Assembly (NCBI GenBank): GCA_002091395.1
Contig: AP017913.1
Location: 1-64,000, forward strand
DNA from: Candidatus Azobacteroides pseudotrichonymphae
GTDB lineage: Bacteria > Bacteroidota > Bacteroidia > Bacteroidales > Azobacteroidaceae
Direction of reading: 5' to 3'
Length of the DNA: 64,000 nucleotides
Position 1 is the first letter of the stretch. Every line of letters starts with the position of its first letter. Position numbers and translations under genes: made by a program. Shown here piece by piece: positions 30,951 through 41,348 of the stretch. The notes under the pieces are model-generated. The model saw only the letters and a program-made list of their open reading frames with translations. It made no database searches and was not told the origin of the DNA.

Positions 30951-32966
30951 CTAAAATAAAGTATTTAACATGTTTTGCTGTTTTATCATTACAAGAAATT
31001 CATTTTCAGAAATAATCTTTGTACCAAATCGCCTGGCTTTTTCTAATTTGATTTGACTCATATTATCACCAGCAAGAATAAAATCAGTTTTTGATGAAAT
31101 AGAAAATACATTCTTGCCTCCATTAGTTTCTATTAATGATTTATATTCGTCACGAGAATAATTACGAAACAACCCACTTAAAACAAATATTTTTCCTTTC
31201 AATTTATTACCAATAACTGATTTACAATCATGAGACATTTGTAATTTGTGAAATTTTAGACGTCTAATCAATTGAAGATTGTTTTTATTATTAAAATATT
31301 GAATAACACTTTGTGCTATTCGTTCTCCAATATCATTTATTGCTATAAGTTGCTCTTTTTTTGCCATTGATAATTGTTCTATTGTTGGAAATACTTTTAC
31401 TAATTTTTTTGATGCAGTTTCACCAACAAATCTAATTCCTAATCCATATAAAACACGTTCGTATGGTTTTTTTTTAGATTGCTGTACACTCTTTATGAAA
31501 TTTACTGCGCTCCTCTCTCCCCAGCGCTTTAGTTCAAGAATATTATCCAATTTTATCTCGTACAAATCAGCAACATTATGAACTAATCCAGCTTTGTAAA
31601 AAGTTTCTATAGCTTCTTCACCTATGTTTATATTCATAGCCTTTCTGCTTACAAAATGGATTATCATCCCTTTTATTTGTGATTCACATTTAGTATTATT
31701 TGGACAATAGTACGCTGTTCCATCTAAAAAACGTATTAATGGAGCTCCACAACTTGGACATTTTTTAGGGAAAGACACTTTATTATTTTTATTATAACGT
31801 ATTTTTTTGTTAACCCCAATAATTTTTGGAATGATTTCTCCACTTTTTTCTACATAACATTGATCTCCAATATGTAAATCAAAGGAATTAATAATATCTT
31901 CATTATATAAAGAAGCTCGTTTAATTACTGTTCCAGACAATAATACTGGATTTAAGTTTGCAACTGGAGTAACAATTCCAGTTTTCCCAATTTGAAAATC
32001 TACAGAATGCAAAACTGTTTTAACAGCTTTAGTTTGAAATTTATAAGCAATAGCCCAACGAGGAGATCTAGCCCTTTCTCCTAACAGTGATTGCTGACGA
32101 ATAGAATCTACCTTCAGCACAATACCATCTATTGAAAAAGAAAGATTTTTTCTCTCTTTATCCCAGTAATCAATAAAATCAAAAATATCATTTATTGTTT
32201 TACAACATTTCATATCATTTGAAATTTTGAATCCCCAATCTTTAGAAAATTGTAAATTTTCATAATGACTATCACTAGGCAAATTTTCACACAAAAGATT
32301 ATATAAATAAGCATCTAAATTTCGTCTGAAAACAGCATTTGGATCCAATGTTTTTAATGTTCCAGCAGCAGCATTCCGTGGATTAGAAAATGGATTTTTA
32401 TCATTTTTAATTCTATCGCTATTTATTTTATTAAAAGTCATCCACGGCAAAATTATTTCTCCCCTTATTTCAAAAATATTAGGAAACCCAGTATCTCTCA
32501 ATTTTAATGGAATACTTTTTACAGTACGGATATTTACTGTAACATCATCCCCAATAGTTCCATCACCTCTTGTAACAGCACGCCACAGTAATCCGTTTTT
32601 ATATAATAAAGAAATAGAGACCCCATCATATTTTAACTCACAAACAATTACAAAATTTTCACAAAGTATTTTTTTTATTTTTTTGCAAAAATCATTTATT
32701 CCGTCTTTTGAATAAGTATTTGAAATTGAAAGCATTGGATAAGTATGTGTTACTTGCACAAAAGCATTATTAATATCACTTCCTATCCTCTGTGTTGGAG
32801 AATAATAATCATAATATTCTGGATATTGAGATTCTAATTTTTCCAATTCTTTTAATTTTTGATCAAATTCAAAATCACTAACAATTGGCTGTGTAAGTAC
32901 ATAGTACTGATAATTCCAATTATTAATATCTTGTCTCAATGTGTTTATTTTTTGCTTTATATCCAT
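30951..32966 (-). CDS. ligA: NAD-dependent DNA ligase
   Basis: LigA seals nicks using NAD+. The 671-residue protein has the N-terminal Ia domain (YYVLTQPIVSDFEFDQKLKEL), the adenylated lysine in CELKYDGVSISLLY near 116, SIDGIVLKVD near 283, the OB fold, a Cys4 zinc finger (CPSC then CPNNTKC near 400-420), helix-hairpin-helix repeats (YGLGIRFVGETASKKL) and a C-terminal BRCT domain (KLKGKIFVLSGLFRNYSRDE). It converges with dnaX over 34 bases, with no hairpin between them. Confidence 0.97.
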   Translation of the reverse strand: MDIKQKINTLRQDINNWNYQYYVLTQPIVSDFEFDQKLKELEKLESQYPEYYDYYSPTQRIGSDINNAFVQVTHTYPMLSISNTYSKDGINDFCKKIKKILCENFVIVCELKYDGVSISLLYKNGLLWRAVTRGDGTIGDDVTVNIRTVKSIPLKLRDTGFPNIFEIRGEIILPWMTFNKINSDRIKNDKNPFSNPRNAAAGTLKTLDPNAVFRRNLDAYLYNLLCENLPSDSHYENLQFSKDWGFKISNDMKCCKTINDIFDFIDYWDKERKNLSFSIDGIVLKVDSIRQQSLLGERARSPRWAIAYKFQTKAVKTVLHSVDFQIGKTGIVTPVANLNPVLLSGTVIKRASLYNEDIINSFDLHIGDQCYVEKSGEIIPKIIGVNKKIRYNKNNKVSFPKKCPSCGAPLIRFLDGTAYYCPNNTKCESQIKGMIIHFVSRKAMNINIGEEAIETFYKAGLVHNVADLYEIKLDNILELKRWGERSAVNFIKSVQQSKKKPYERVLYGLGIRFVGETASKKLVKVFPTIEQLSMAKKEQLIAINDIGERIAQSVIQYFNNKNNLQLIRRLKFHKLQMSHDCKSVIGNKLKGKIFVLSGLFRNYSRDEYKSLIETNGGKNVFSISSKTDFILAGDNMSQIKLEKARRFGTKIISENEFLVMIKQQNMLNTLF

Positions 32967-33123
32967 AGAAATAAAAATTTTGTTTTTTATGTTAATTTTT
33001 TTTGAAAAATTTTCAAAAATCTACAACACACGACTGCAAAGTAACTTTAATATTTTATAATATTTTAATTAAAAATTATGCAACTTTGATAATTGTACAT
33101 GTATATCTTTTAACATATAAATA

Positions 33124-36100
33124 ATGACACACTTTGTTCATCTACATGTCCATTCTTATTATTCTCAATTAGATGGCATGTCTCCTACTACAAACTTAAT
33201 AGAAAAAGCTTGTAATTGCGGGATGAAAGCTATTGCCCTCACAGATCACGGGAATATGTTCGGGATTAAAGAATTTTATGATCACATAGAAAATAAAAAT
33301 AAAAATTTACTTGAACACTCTAAAATTAAACCTATTCTTGGAGTAGAAGTTTATGTTGCTAACAGAACACGATTTAACAAATCAAAAAAAACAGATTTAG
33401 GAGGTTGGCATTTAATATTACTTGCAAAAAATAAACATGGTTATAAAAATCTTTGCAAGTTAGTTTCTATTTCATGGATAGAAGGATTTTATAATCGCCC
33501 GCGCATTGACAAAAAATGTTTAGAACAGTACAGCGATGGATTAATTGTAACTTCAGCTTGTCTTGGTGGAGAAATTCCTCAAAAAATATTAAATGGAGAT
33601 GAACAAGGAGCTGAAAAAGCTATTCTTTGGTTTAAAAAAATTTTTAATGATGATTTTTATCTTGAAATACAAAGACATCATACAACTAAAAAAAACAGTG
33701 ATCAAAGCGTTTACCCGAAACAAATAGCCGTTAATCAGATTTTATTAAAATTGGCAAAAAAAACTGATACTAAAATTATCTGTACTAATGATGTGCATTT
33801 CGTAGAAGAAGACCATGCAGAAGCTCATGACCATTTAATCTGCCTTAGAACAGGGAAAAACTTAAATGATCCAAAAAGGATGTATTATACTAAACAAGAA
33901 TGGTTCAAATCAATAGAAGAAATGAATAATATTTTTTCTGATATACCTGAATCTTTAAGTAATACAATAGAATTAGCAAATAAAGTAGAATTTTATGATA
34001 TTAATTCGAAAGCTATTATGCCAACTTTTTCAATTCCTGAATCTTTTGGAACAGAAATAAACTATCGCATAAAATATCCAGAAAAAATATTAAAACAAGA
34101 ATTTAATAAAGAAAATGAACTCAGATTTGATATCCTAGGAGGATACGATAAAGTGATTCGTATTAAAATGGAAGCAGATTTTTTAAAAAAAATAACTTTA
34201 CAAAAAGCAAAAAATCGTTACTGTAACCCTATTCCAAAAAATGTTTTAACACGGTTAGAATTTGAATTAGAAACTGTGAAAATAATGGGATTCTCAGGAT
34301 ATTTTTTAATAGTCAATGATTTCATTCAAGCAGCTTGCAATATGGGTATTTTAGTAGGTCCTGGAAGAGGCTCCGTTGCAGGATCTGTAATTGCATATTG
34401 TTTAGGGATCACTAATATAGACCCTTTGAAATATGATTTGCTATTTGAACGGTTTTTAAATATCGATCGTATTTCCATGCCTGATATAGATATTGATTTT
34501 GACGATGAAGGTCGCATAAATATAGTTCATTGGGTAACTGAAAAATACGGGAAAGAAAAAGTGGCACATATTGTCACCCATGGAACAATGGCAACAAAAT
34601 CTTCTATAAGAGATGTTGGAAGAGTACAGGGATTATCTATAGCTGAAACTGAAAAATTAATTAAATTGATACCAAATCGATTTCAAGAAGACAAAAAAAC
34701 TGGTGAAACCCCGGAAGTTAATATAAAAAATTGTATTAAACATATACCACAGTTGCAAAAAGCACGTTATTCAAATAATAAAAATATATCTGATACATTA
34801 AAATATGCAGAAATATTAGAAGGTACAATTCGACATACAGGAGTACATGCTTGTGGAGTTATTATCGGTTCAGATAATTTAACAAATTTTTTGCCTATTG
34901 CGACTGCAAAAGAAAAAAACACAAATGAAGATGTATTAATTACTCAGTACGAAGGTTCCGTAATTGAATCTGTTGGATTAATAAAAATGGATTTTTTAGG
35001 ATTAAAAACACTTTCTATTATCAAAGAAACTATTTCTAATATTAAAAAATCTAAAAATATAGTAATTAATATTAATTGTATTCCAAACAATGATCATCTA
35101 ACTTACGAACTATATAGTAACGGGCAAACAATAGGTGTATTTCAATTTGAATCAGCAGGAATGCAAAAATATCTGCGAGAATTAAAACCAACTCGATTTG
35201 AAGATCTAATCGCCATGAATGCACTTTATCGTCCTGGCCCAATGTCCTATATCCCTGATTTTATTGATAGAAAACATAGCAGAAAAATTATTACTTACGA
35301 CTTTCCAGAAATGGAAATACGCCTAAAAGACACATATGGGATTACAATTTATCAAGAACAAGTAATGCTTTTAAGTCGCGATTTAGCCAAATTCTCAGGT
35401 GAAGAAGCTGATGAATTGCGAATAGTTATAAGTAAAAAATTGAAAAACAAAATGGAGCAATTTTATGATAAATTTATACAAGGAGCAATAAAAAATGGGT
35501 TTGGACCAAAGCAAAAACTTGAAAAAATATGGAATGACTGGACAAAATTTGCACAGTACGCCTTTAATAAATCTCATGCCACATGTTATTCATGGATTTC
35601 TTACCAAACAGCTTATCTAAAAGCACATTATCCCGCAGAATTTTTGGCTGCAAATTTAACACAAAACCGTGATGATATCAGCAACATAACTAAATTCATA
35701 AATGAATGTTGTGCAATGGGAATTAAAATATTAGGCCCAGACATAAATAAATCAGATTTGAATTTTGTAACAAATAAAAAAACCCAAATTCGTTTTGGGT
35801 TAACCGGAATAAAAGGTATTACACAAAATACCGTTGAAAACATTGTAAATGAACGTATAAAAAATGGATTTTTTAAAAATATTTTTGATTTTGTAGAAAG
35901 GATAAATCTTAATATTTGCAGCAAGAAATCTATTGAAATACTATGCCTTTCTGGTGCATTTGATAGTTTTAAGGAAATAAAACGTGAACATTTTTTTAAA
36001 AAAAATTCAAAAGGTATTTCTTTCACAGAAGCACTTATTCATTATGGAAATAAATTTCAAATAGATAAAAATTCTACTTCATATTCTTTATTTATTAATT

Positions 36101-36819
36101 CAAACATGGCAATAGAAATTGTTAAACCAGAAATTCCATTAGCGGAAACATGGAGTAACATTGAACGATTAAGTAAAGAAAAAGAATTATTAGGAACATA
36201 TATTTCATCACATCCTTTGGATGAATATTATCTTATGTTGAAATATGTATGCACATTGAATATAAATAATTTTGAAAAAGCTAAAATAACTAACCATAAC
36301 CAAGAATTAACATTTGGAGGAATAGTAAGTAATTCTAGAAAAGGGAATACAAAATCAGGGACACCTTTTACTAGTTTTAAACTAAAAGATTTTACCGGAA
36401 ACAAAGATTTTTTTTTATTCGGTAAAGATCATACTAAATACGGTACGTATTGCTACGATAATGCATTTTTACTAATAAAAGGCAAATTTACGTCAAGTCA
36501 ATATTCATCAAAAAAAATAATTTTCAAAATTATATCTATACTATCTTTAAATGAAAAAAAACAGAATATTAAACAAAACATAATAATTTCATTACCTTTG
36601 CAACAAATAAATGAGCAAATGATAGTTTATTTCTCATCTATGATTAAAAACAAATGTGGTTGTGTTTCTTTGTGTTTTAATATAGAATACACTACTTCAA
36701 AAGAACAAACATCTTTATTATTAATCTCTAAAAATGAGAAGTATTTTATAGATAAAAAATTCATTCAATATTTAGAAAAAAATAAAATTAAATTTGAAGT
36801 TAGTTGTCAACCATGGTAG
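33124..36819 (+). CDS. dnaE: DNA polymerase III subunit alpha
   Basis: DnaE is the replicative polymerase. At 1231 residues it is full length. The N-terminal PHP domain has HLHVHSYYSQLDG and ALTDHGNMFG; the polymerase palm carries GPGRGSVAGS near 417 and the catalytic aspartates in SMPDIDIDFDDEGR near 450, and KMDFLGLKTLSI near 620 supplies the third. YRPGPM and FNKSHATCYSWISYQTAYLK follow, then the helix-hairpin-helix region and a C-terminal OB domain (LTFGGIVSNSRKGN). PHP metal residues look retained, so built-in proofreading is possible. No dnaQ is visible nearby. trxA follows 50 bases later. Confidence 0.97.
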   Translation: MTHFVHLHVHSYYSQLDGMSPTTNLIEKACNCGMKAIALTDHGNMFGIKEFYDHIENKNKNLLEHSKIKPILGVEVYVANRTRFNKSKKTDLGGWHLILLAKNKHGYKNLCKLVSISWIEGFYNRPRIDKKCLEQYSDGLIVTSACLGGEIPQKILNGDEQGAEKAILWFKKIFNDDFYLEIQRHHTTKKNSDQSVYPKQIAVNQILLKLAKKTDTKIICTNDVHFVEEDHAEAHDHLICLRTGKNLNDPKRMYYTKQEWFKSIEEMNNIFSDIPESLSNTIELANKVEFYDINSKAIMPTFSIPESFGTEINYRIKYPEKILKQEFNKENELRFDILGGYDKVIRIKMEADFLKKITLQKAKNRYCNPIPKNVLTRLEFELETVKIMGFSGYFLIVNDFIQAACNMGILVGPGRGSVAGSVIAYCLGITNIDPLKYDLLFERFLNIDRISMPDIDIDFDDEGRINIVHWVTEKYGKEKVAHIVTHGTMATKSSIRDVGRVQGLSIAETEKLIKLIPNRFQEDKKTGETPEVNIKNCIKHIPQLQKARYSNNKNISDTLKYAEILEGTIRHTGVHACGVIIGSDNLTNFLPIATAKEKNTNEDVLITQYEGSVIESVGLIKMDFLGLKTLSIIKETISNIKKSKNIVININCIPNNDHLTYELYSNGQTIGVFQFESAGMQKYLRELKPTRFEDLIAMNALYRPGPMSYIPDFIDRKHSRKIITYDFPEMEIRLKDTYGITIYQEQVMLLSRDLAKFSGEEADELRIVISKKLKNKMEQFYDKFIQGAIKNGFGPKQKLEKIWNDWTKFAQYAFNKSHATCYSWISYQTAYLKAHYPAEFLAANLTQNRDDISNITKFINECCAMGIKILGPDINKSDLNFVTNKKTQIRFGLTGIKGITQNTVENIVNERIKNGFFKNIFDFVERINLNICSKKSIEILCLSGAFDSFKEIKREHFFKKNSKGISFTEALIHYGNKFQIDKNSTSYSLFINSNMAIEIVKPEIPLAETWSNIERLSKEKELLGTYISSHPLDEYYLMLKYVCTLNINNFEKAKITNHNQELTFGGIVSNSRKGNTKSGTPFTSFKLKDFTGNKDFFLFGKDHTKYGTYCYDNAFLLIKGKFTSSQYSSKKIIFKIISILSLNEKKQNIKQNIIISLPLQQINEQMIVYFSSMIKNKCGCVSLCFNIEYTTSKEQTSLLLISKNEKYFIDKKFIQYLEKNKIKFEVSCQPW

Positions 36820-36868
36820 CATTTGTAGTGTGTATGAATTCAAAAAATATTTATATTAATTTAAAATT

Positions 36869-37189
36869 ATGTTAATACAAATTAACGACAACGATTTTCA
36901 CAATTTATTAATTTCAAACAAAATTTTAATAGTGGATTTTTGGGCAGAATGGTGTGCTCCTTGCCGAATGATTTCTCCAATTATAGAAGAACTTGCACTA
37001 AAGTATGATAAAAAAGTTGCCTTTGGTAAGGTAAATGTGGATCTAAATGAAAAGCTGTCTTCTGAGTACAATATACGAAGTATCCCTACTCTTCTTTTTT
37101 TCAAAAATGGTGGATTAATTGATAACTATATAGGAGTAACTACTAAAAATGTTATAGAAAATAAAATTGAAACTTTACTGAAAAATTGA
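36869..37189 (+). CDS. trxA: Thioredoxin
   Basis: This small dithiol reductase has 106 residues: VDFWAEWCAPCRMISPIIEELA holds the redox pair, here CAPC instead of the common CGPC, and SIPTLLFFKNG near 72 supplies the conserved cis-proline. It is a cytoplasmic form without a signal peptide. It could serve the APS reductase encoded at 58296-58994, which in known systems takes electrons from thioredoxin. A 1-kb decayed stretch follows. Confidence 0.95.
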   Translation: MLIQINDNDFHNLLISNKILIVDFWAEWCAPCRMISPIIEELALKYDKKVAFGKVNVDLNEKLSSEYNIRSIPTLLFFKNGGLIDNYIGVTTKNVIENKIETLLKN

Positions 37190-38216
37190 TGGAACGTAAT
37201 TTTTTCTTTTTAATTTTTATTTGTTGATAGACTATTGTAAAAAATATTTTTTTGAAAAATTCAAATTTATTATAAAAAATCTTACATAAAAGACACCTCC
37301 AATGTTTTATATTAAAGTAGACACATATGTATAATTAAAAATACTTACAAAACATCAAAGTCAACCATTTTTGAAAAAATAATAAAACCATTTTTAACAA
37401 AAAAATTGGAATAAAGTAAACTATTATCTAGCTCTTTACAGAGAAAAACTAATTAATTTCTTCTACACAAGACATTCAAAAATTTTAATAAAAATTTTTA
37501 GTTTTAAACTGGTTAAGTAATGACATGAAAAAGCAAATTAAAAACTGTGCGAAAATTTATTCTTGGAGCAAAAGACGAACAAAAAGTAAAATAATAAATC
37601 TTATTGTCATATTGTTTTTAAAAATTTTTTAAAAACAATATTGAATCTGGAAAGATAATTTTTTTGAAATTTATTCACATGTAATTAACAATATTATCCA
37701 ATTAAATTATTACTACAATAATGTTGCATTATAAAAATTTTTACTTTCTCATTTGTTGTGAATTAATTTCAAAAAAATTATCTTTAGTATTGGAATATGC
37801 TAGTAATGTTTGGACAAAAGGATTATCAAAAGATTTACATGTTCAAAGGTTGTTATTCAAAAATTTTATTAATTGGTAGAATATAATAAGTACTGTGCAT
37901 GGCTGAAAATGAAAGATTTAATTAGTTAAAACTGAACAATCTTTAGATTTAAATCTAACGTAAGTTTTATTTATACTAAAGTAGTGGATTTGGAATGAAA
38001 ATTTTACTACTAAAGATTGATGTGTATGTCTAACCGTGTAATAAATATTATTTTTAATTCTTCTAAATAATAATTAATCAATTTTTGATGTAATATTAAA
38101 AAACATTTGTTTAAACACGATTCGTTTTTTATCGTTTCTGTTGTATTCTAATAATAAAAAAATGTCTTTTCCATTTCATTCAAATTGAATTTTTTATATA
38201 GTATGGAAATTAATAA
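37190..38216. other. Decayed spacer with recombinase remains
   Basis: About 1 kb without an intact gene. It contains two in-order fragments resembling a serine recombinase (37525-37879), a 16-bp inverted repeat at 37609-37641 (ATATTGTTTTTAAAAA with its complement around one base), and the upstream region of pheA. Nothing else recognisable. Confidence 0.5.
37525..37879 (+). pseudogene. Remains of a Bacteroidetes-type serine site-specific recombinase
   Basis: Two fragments in the order and spacing expected of the C-terminal half. Bases 37525-37600 encode NCAKIYSWSKRRTKSK, comparable to the zinc-ribbon segment of large serine recombinases in Bacteroidetes (family wording C....TGSWSKGRxKxY). Bases 37787-37879 encode LEYASNVWTKGLSKDLHVQR then LLFKNF and a stop, comparable to the late segment (W..G....KQ.LQ.L.FPEG). 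The part between is full of stops, and no N-terminal catalytic domain is seen. The match is from memory of the family. Confidence 0.45.
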
Positions 38217-39068
38217 ATGAAAACAATTGCCATTCAAGGAATAGCGGGTGCGTATCATGAAATAGCTGCTCGCAAGTATTTTAAAGAGCAAAGAGAAGAA
38301 TCAATAGATATACTTGCTTGTACTTTGTTTGAAGATGTAATCACAGCTGTAAAAAAAAATCCGACTATAATTGGTATTATGGCTATTGAAAATACTATTG
38401 TAGGAAGTTTATTAGCAAATCATGAATTGATAAGAAAAAGTGACCTTGTAATAGTTGGTGAACAAAAGATACGTATATCACATGTTCTTGCTGCATTACA
38501 ATGTGAATCATTAGATAATATTAAAGAAATAGAATCTAATCCAATCGCTTTGATGCAGTGCATTGATTTTTTAAGAACAATTCCACAACTAAAAATAATA
38601 GAAAGTGAAGATACTGCACTGAGTGCAAAGCTAATAGCAGAAAACAAGTGGAAAAATCATGCTGCTATCTGCAGTAAATATGCAGCAGAATTATATGGGC
38701 TTAAAATACTAAAAGAAAATATAGAAACAAATAAGCGTAATTTTACACGTTTTTTACTATTAATAAATAAATTTTCTATTAAAGATTGGATAATTACAGA
38801 ATTAATTAATAAAGCTTCTATTGTTTTTACTTTACCTCATACCAAAGGTAGTTTATCAAAAATATTGGCTATTTTTTCTTTCTATGATGTGAATCTAACT
38901 AGGATACAATCGGTACCAATCATTGGAAAAGAATGGGAATATCTTTTTTACGTTGATATTATTTTCGACAATATTTTATTATATAAACAAAGCATAAATG
39001 CTGTCAAGCCTTTGGCAAACGATTTTAAAATACTAGGAGAGTATAAAGAAAATAATATGGTTGAATAA
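38217..39068 (+). CDS. pheA: Prephenate dehydratase
   Basis: The enzyme converts prephenate to phenylpyruvate for phenylalanine. The 283-residue protein is monofunctional: a catalytic domain with GIAGAYHEIAA, MAIENTIVGSLLANHELI near 63 and NFTRFLLLI near 176 (the conserved TRF), then a regulatory ACT domain (KASIVFTLPHTKGSLSKILA and NLTRIQSVP, a variant of the Phe-binding ESRP motif). It opens a tight four-gene operon. Substitutions around ESRP may change feedback inhibition by Phe; that is inference. Confidence 0.93.
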   Translation: MKTIAIQGIAGAYHEIAARKYFKEQREESIDILACTLFEDVITAVKKNPTIIGIMAIENTIVGSLLANHELIRKSDLVIVGEQKIRISHVLAALQCESLDNIKEIESNPIALMQCIDFLRTIPQLKIIESEDTALSAKLIAENKWKNHAAICSKYAAELYGLKILKENIETNKRNFTRFLLLINKFSIKDWIITELINKASIVFTLPHTKGSLSKILAIFSFYDVNLTRIQSVPIIGKEWEYLFYVDIIFDNILLYKQSINAVKPLANDFKILGEYKENNMVE

Positions 39069-39074
39069 AAAATT

Positions 39075-40241
39075 ATGGAAATAAAAAAAATAATACCTGC
39101 TCGTCGTTTAAATACTATTAGTGAATATTTTTTTTCTAAAAAACTGAATGAAATAAATAGAATGGATGCACAAGGAGCAGATGTAATTAATCTAGGAGTT
39201 GGAAATCCGGATTTGCCTCCATCAAAAACAACAATTGATATTTTATGTCACTTTGCACAACAAGCGGACGTACACGGATATCAACCATATAATGGTATAC
39301 TTGAATTACGACAAGCTTTTGCTGGTTGGTATAAACAATATTACCGCGTAAATTTAAACCCAAATGTTGAAATACAACCTTTAATTGGATCAAAAGAAGG
39401 AATTTTACACATTTCATTAGCATTTCTTAATCCTGGGGATAGTGTGCTAATACCTAACCCTGGTTATATTACTTACAGAACTGTGAGCAATTTAATAGAA
39501 GCGAAAGTAATTGATTACGATTTAGTTGAAACGAATAATTGGCACCCTGATTTTGATGAATTGGAAAAATTAGATTTATCTAAAGTAAAATTGATGTGGG
39601 TAAACTATCCTAATATGCCTACAGGCACATTAGCTACAAAACAATTATTTCAAAAATTAGTTGATTTCGGGAAAAATCATAACATTGTTATATGTAACGA
39701 TAATCCATATAGTTTCATTTTAAACGAAACTCCATTAAGTATTTTAGAAATTGAAGGTGCAAAAGATATATGTATAGAACTGAACTCTTTAAGTAAATCT
39801 CATAATATGCCAGGCTGGCGCATTGCTATGCTAGCCTCTAATAAATTATTTGTGCAATGGATCTTAAAGATAAAAAGCAATATAGATAGTGGACAATTCA
39901 AACCAATGATGCTAGCTGCTATACAATCACTTCAAGCTCCAAAAGAATGGTACACAACTATAAACAAAATATATAGACAAAGATGGAAAATTGTTAAAGA
40001 AATTATGAATACATTAAACTGCACTATAAATCCACAACAATTTGGAATGTTCATTTGGGGTAAAATTCCAAACAACTACAAAAATGGAAATGATTTATCA
40101 AATAAAATCTTACACCAAGCAAATGTATTCATAACTCCAGGATTTATTTTTGGAAGTAACGGTAATCAGTACATACGTGCATCACTTTGTTGCAAAGAGA
40201 ATAGATTAAAAGAAGCACTAAATCGAATAAAAAACATATGA
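39075..40241 (+). CDS. Class I/II aminotransferase of the aromatic operon
   Basis: This PLP enzyme of 388 residues begins 6 bases after pheA. Seen: NLGVGNPDLPPSKTTIDIL near 39, the YQPYNGILELRQAFAGWY substrate segment, NYPNMPTGTLA near 177, CNDNPYSF near 206, and the PLP lysine in LNSLSKSHNMPGWRI near 236. The position between prephenate dehydratase and DAHP synthase suggests it makes Phe and Tyr from phenylpyruvate and hydroxyphenylpyruvate. By sequence alone it falls in the broad aspartate/diaminopimelate aminotransferase group, so it could serve those substrates as well. Confidence 0.88.
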   Translation: MEIKKIIPARRLNTISEYFFSKKLNEINRMDAQGADVINLGVGNPDLPPSKTTIDILCHFAQQADVHGYQPYNGILELRQAFAGWYKQYYRVNLNPNVEIQPLIGSKEGILHISLAFLNPGDSVLIPNPGYITYRTVSNLIEAKVIDYDLVETNNWHPDFDELEKLDLSKVKLMWVNYPNMPTGTLATKQLFQKLVDFGKNHNIVICNDNPYSFILNETPLSILEIEGAKDICIELNSLSKSHNMPGWRIAMLASNKLFVQWILKIKSNIDSGQFKPMMLAAIQSLQAPKEWYTTINKIYRQRWKIVKEIMNTLNCTINPQQFGMFIWGKIPNNYKNGNDLSNKILHQANVFITPGFIFGSNGNQYIRASLCCKENRLKEALNRIKNI

Positions 40242-40258
40242 AGTAATAATAAAATTTT

Positions 40259-41347
40259 ATGAATTTACACCCGATTTTACTGCCTAAAATAGATAATAAA
40301 AGGCCACTAATTATTGCAGGACCTTGTAGTGCAGAAACAGAAAAACAGGTAATAATTACAGCTCAAAAGCTGTCAAATAAAGGGATTAAAATATTCAGAG
40401 CAGGAACTTGGAAACCACGGACTAAACCAGGTGGATTTGAAGGAATTGGCATAAATGGACTTATTTGGTTACAAAAAATTCAAAAGGAAATAGGAATGTA
40501 CGTTGCAACCGAAGTTGCTACACACACACATGTAATTGAGGCTGCAAAACATAATATGGATATTTTGTGGATTGGAGCAAGGACTACTGCAAATCCATTC
40601 GCAGTACAAGAAATTGCAAATGCTTTAAAAGTTATAAAATTTAAAGGTCCAATTTTAATAAAAAATCCAGTAAATCCAGATTTAGAATTGTGGATTGGAG
40701 CAATCGAACGCATTTACAATGCTGGAATTCGAAAAATTGGAGTCATACATAGAGGATTCAGTTCGTACGATAAGAAATTGTATAGAAATCTTCCACAATG
40801 GCATATTCCTATTGAATTGAAAAGACGTATTCCTAATCTGCCACTAATTGCAGATCCAAGTCATATAGGTGGAAAAAGAGAATTGATTGCTCCAATTTCT
40901 CAACAAGCAATGGATTTAAATTATGATGGATTAATTATAGAATCACATTATGACCCAGATAAAGCATGGAGTGATAAAGAACAGCAAATTACCCCTGATT
41001 CTTTGTCTTATATCATAAATTTATTAGTTATTAGAGATACTAAACAAACAACCGAAAGTTTAACTGAGCTTCGCCAACAAGTTGACGAAATAGATACAGA
41101 ATTGTTATCTATTTTAGCAAAACGAATGCGTATTTCTAAAGAAATAGGACAATATAAAAAAGAGCATAATATGCCAGTTTTACAAACAAATCGTTACGAC
41201 GAAATACTAGAAAAACGTAGTGAGCAAGCTAAAGAAATTGGAATAGAATTCAATTTCTTAAAAAGAATTTTTGAAGCTATTCATGAAGAATCAATTAGAC
41301 AACAAATAGAAATATTAAATAAAACTGATGACAGTTTAAAAAATTAA
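40259..41347 (+). CDS. aroF: Bifunctional DAHP synthase / chorismate mutase
   Basis: The 362-residue protein joins two enzymes. Residues 1-255 form a type I-beta DAHP synthase: IIAGPCSAETEKQV near 19, FRAGTWKPRTKPGGFEGIG near 47, IGARTTANPFAVQEIA, HRGF near 167, and PLIADPSHIGGKR near 200. Residues about 268-355 form an AroQ-type chorismate mutase (LTELRQQVDEIDTELLSILA, KRMRISKEIGQYK). So the first step of the shikimate pathway and the chorismate to prephenate step are on one chain, probably letting prephenate or chorismate feed back on DAHP synthase. This fusion at the same operon position is known in Bacteroidetes. Symbol aroF is approximate. Confidence 0.93.
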   Translation: MNLHPILLPKIDNKRPLIIAGPCSAETEKQVIITAQKLSNKGIKIFRAGTWKPRTKPGGFEGIGINGLIWLQKIQKEIGMYVATEVATHTHVIEAAKHNMDILWIGARTTANPFAVQEIANALKVIKFKGPILIKNPVNPDLELWIGAIERIYNAGIRKIGVIHRGFSSYDKKLYRNLPQWHIPIELKRRIPNLPLIADPSHIGGKRELIAPISQQAMDLNYDGLIIESHYDPDKAWSDKEQQITPDSLSYIINLLVIRDTKQTTESLTELRQQVDEIDTELLSILAKRMRISKEIGQYKKEHNMPVLQTNRYDEILEKRSEQAKEIGIEFNFLKRIFEAIHEESIRQQIEILNKTDDSLKN

Positions 41348-41348
41348 T

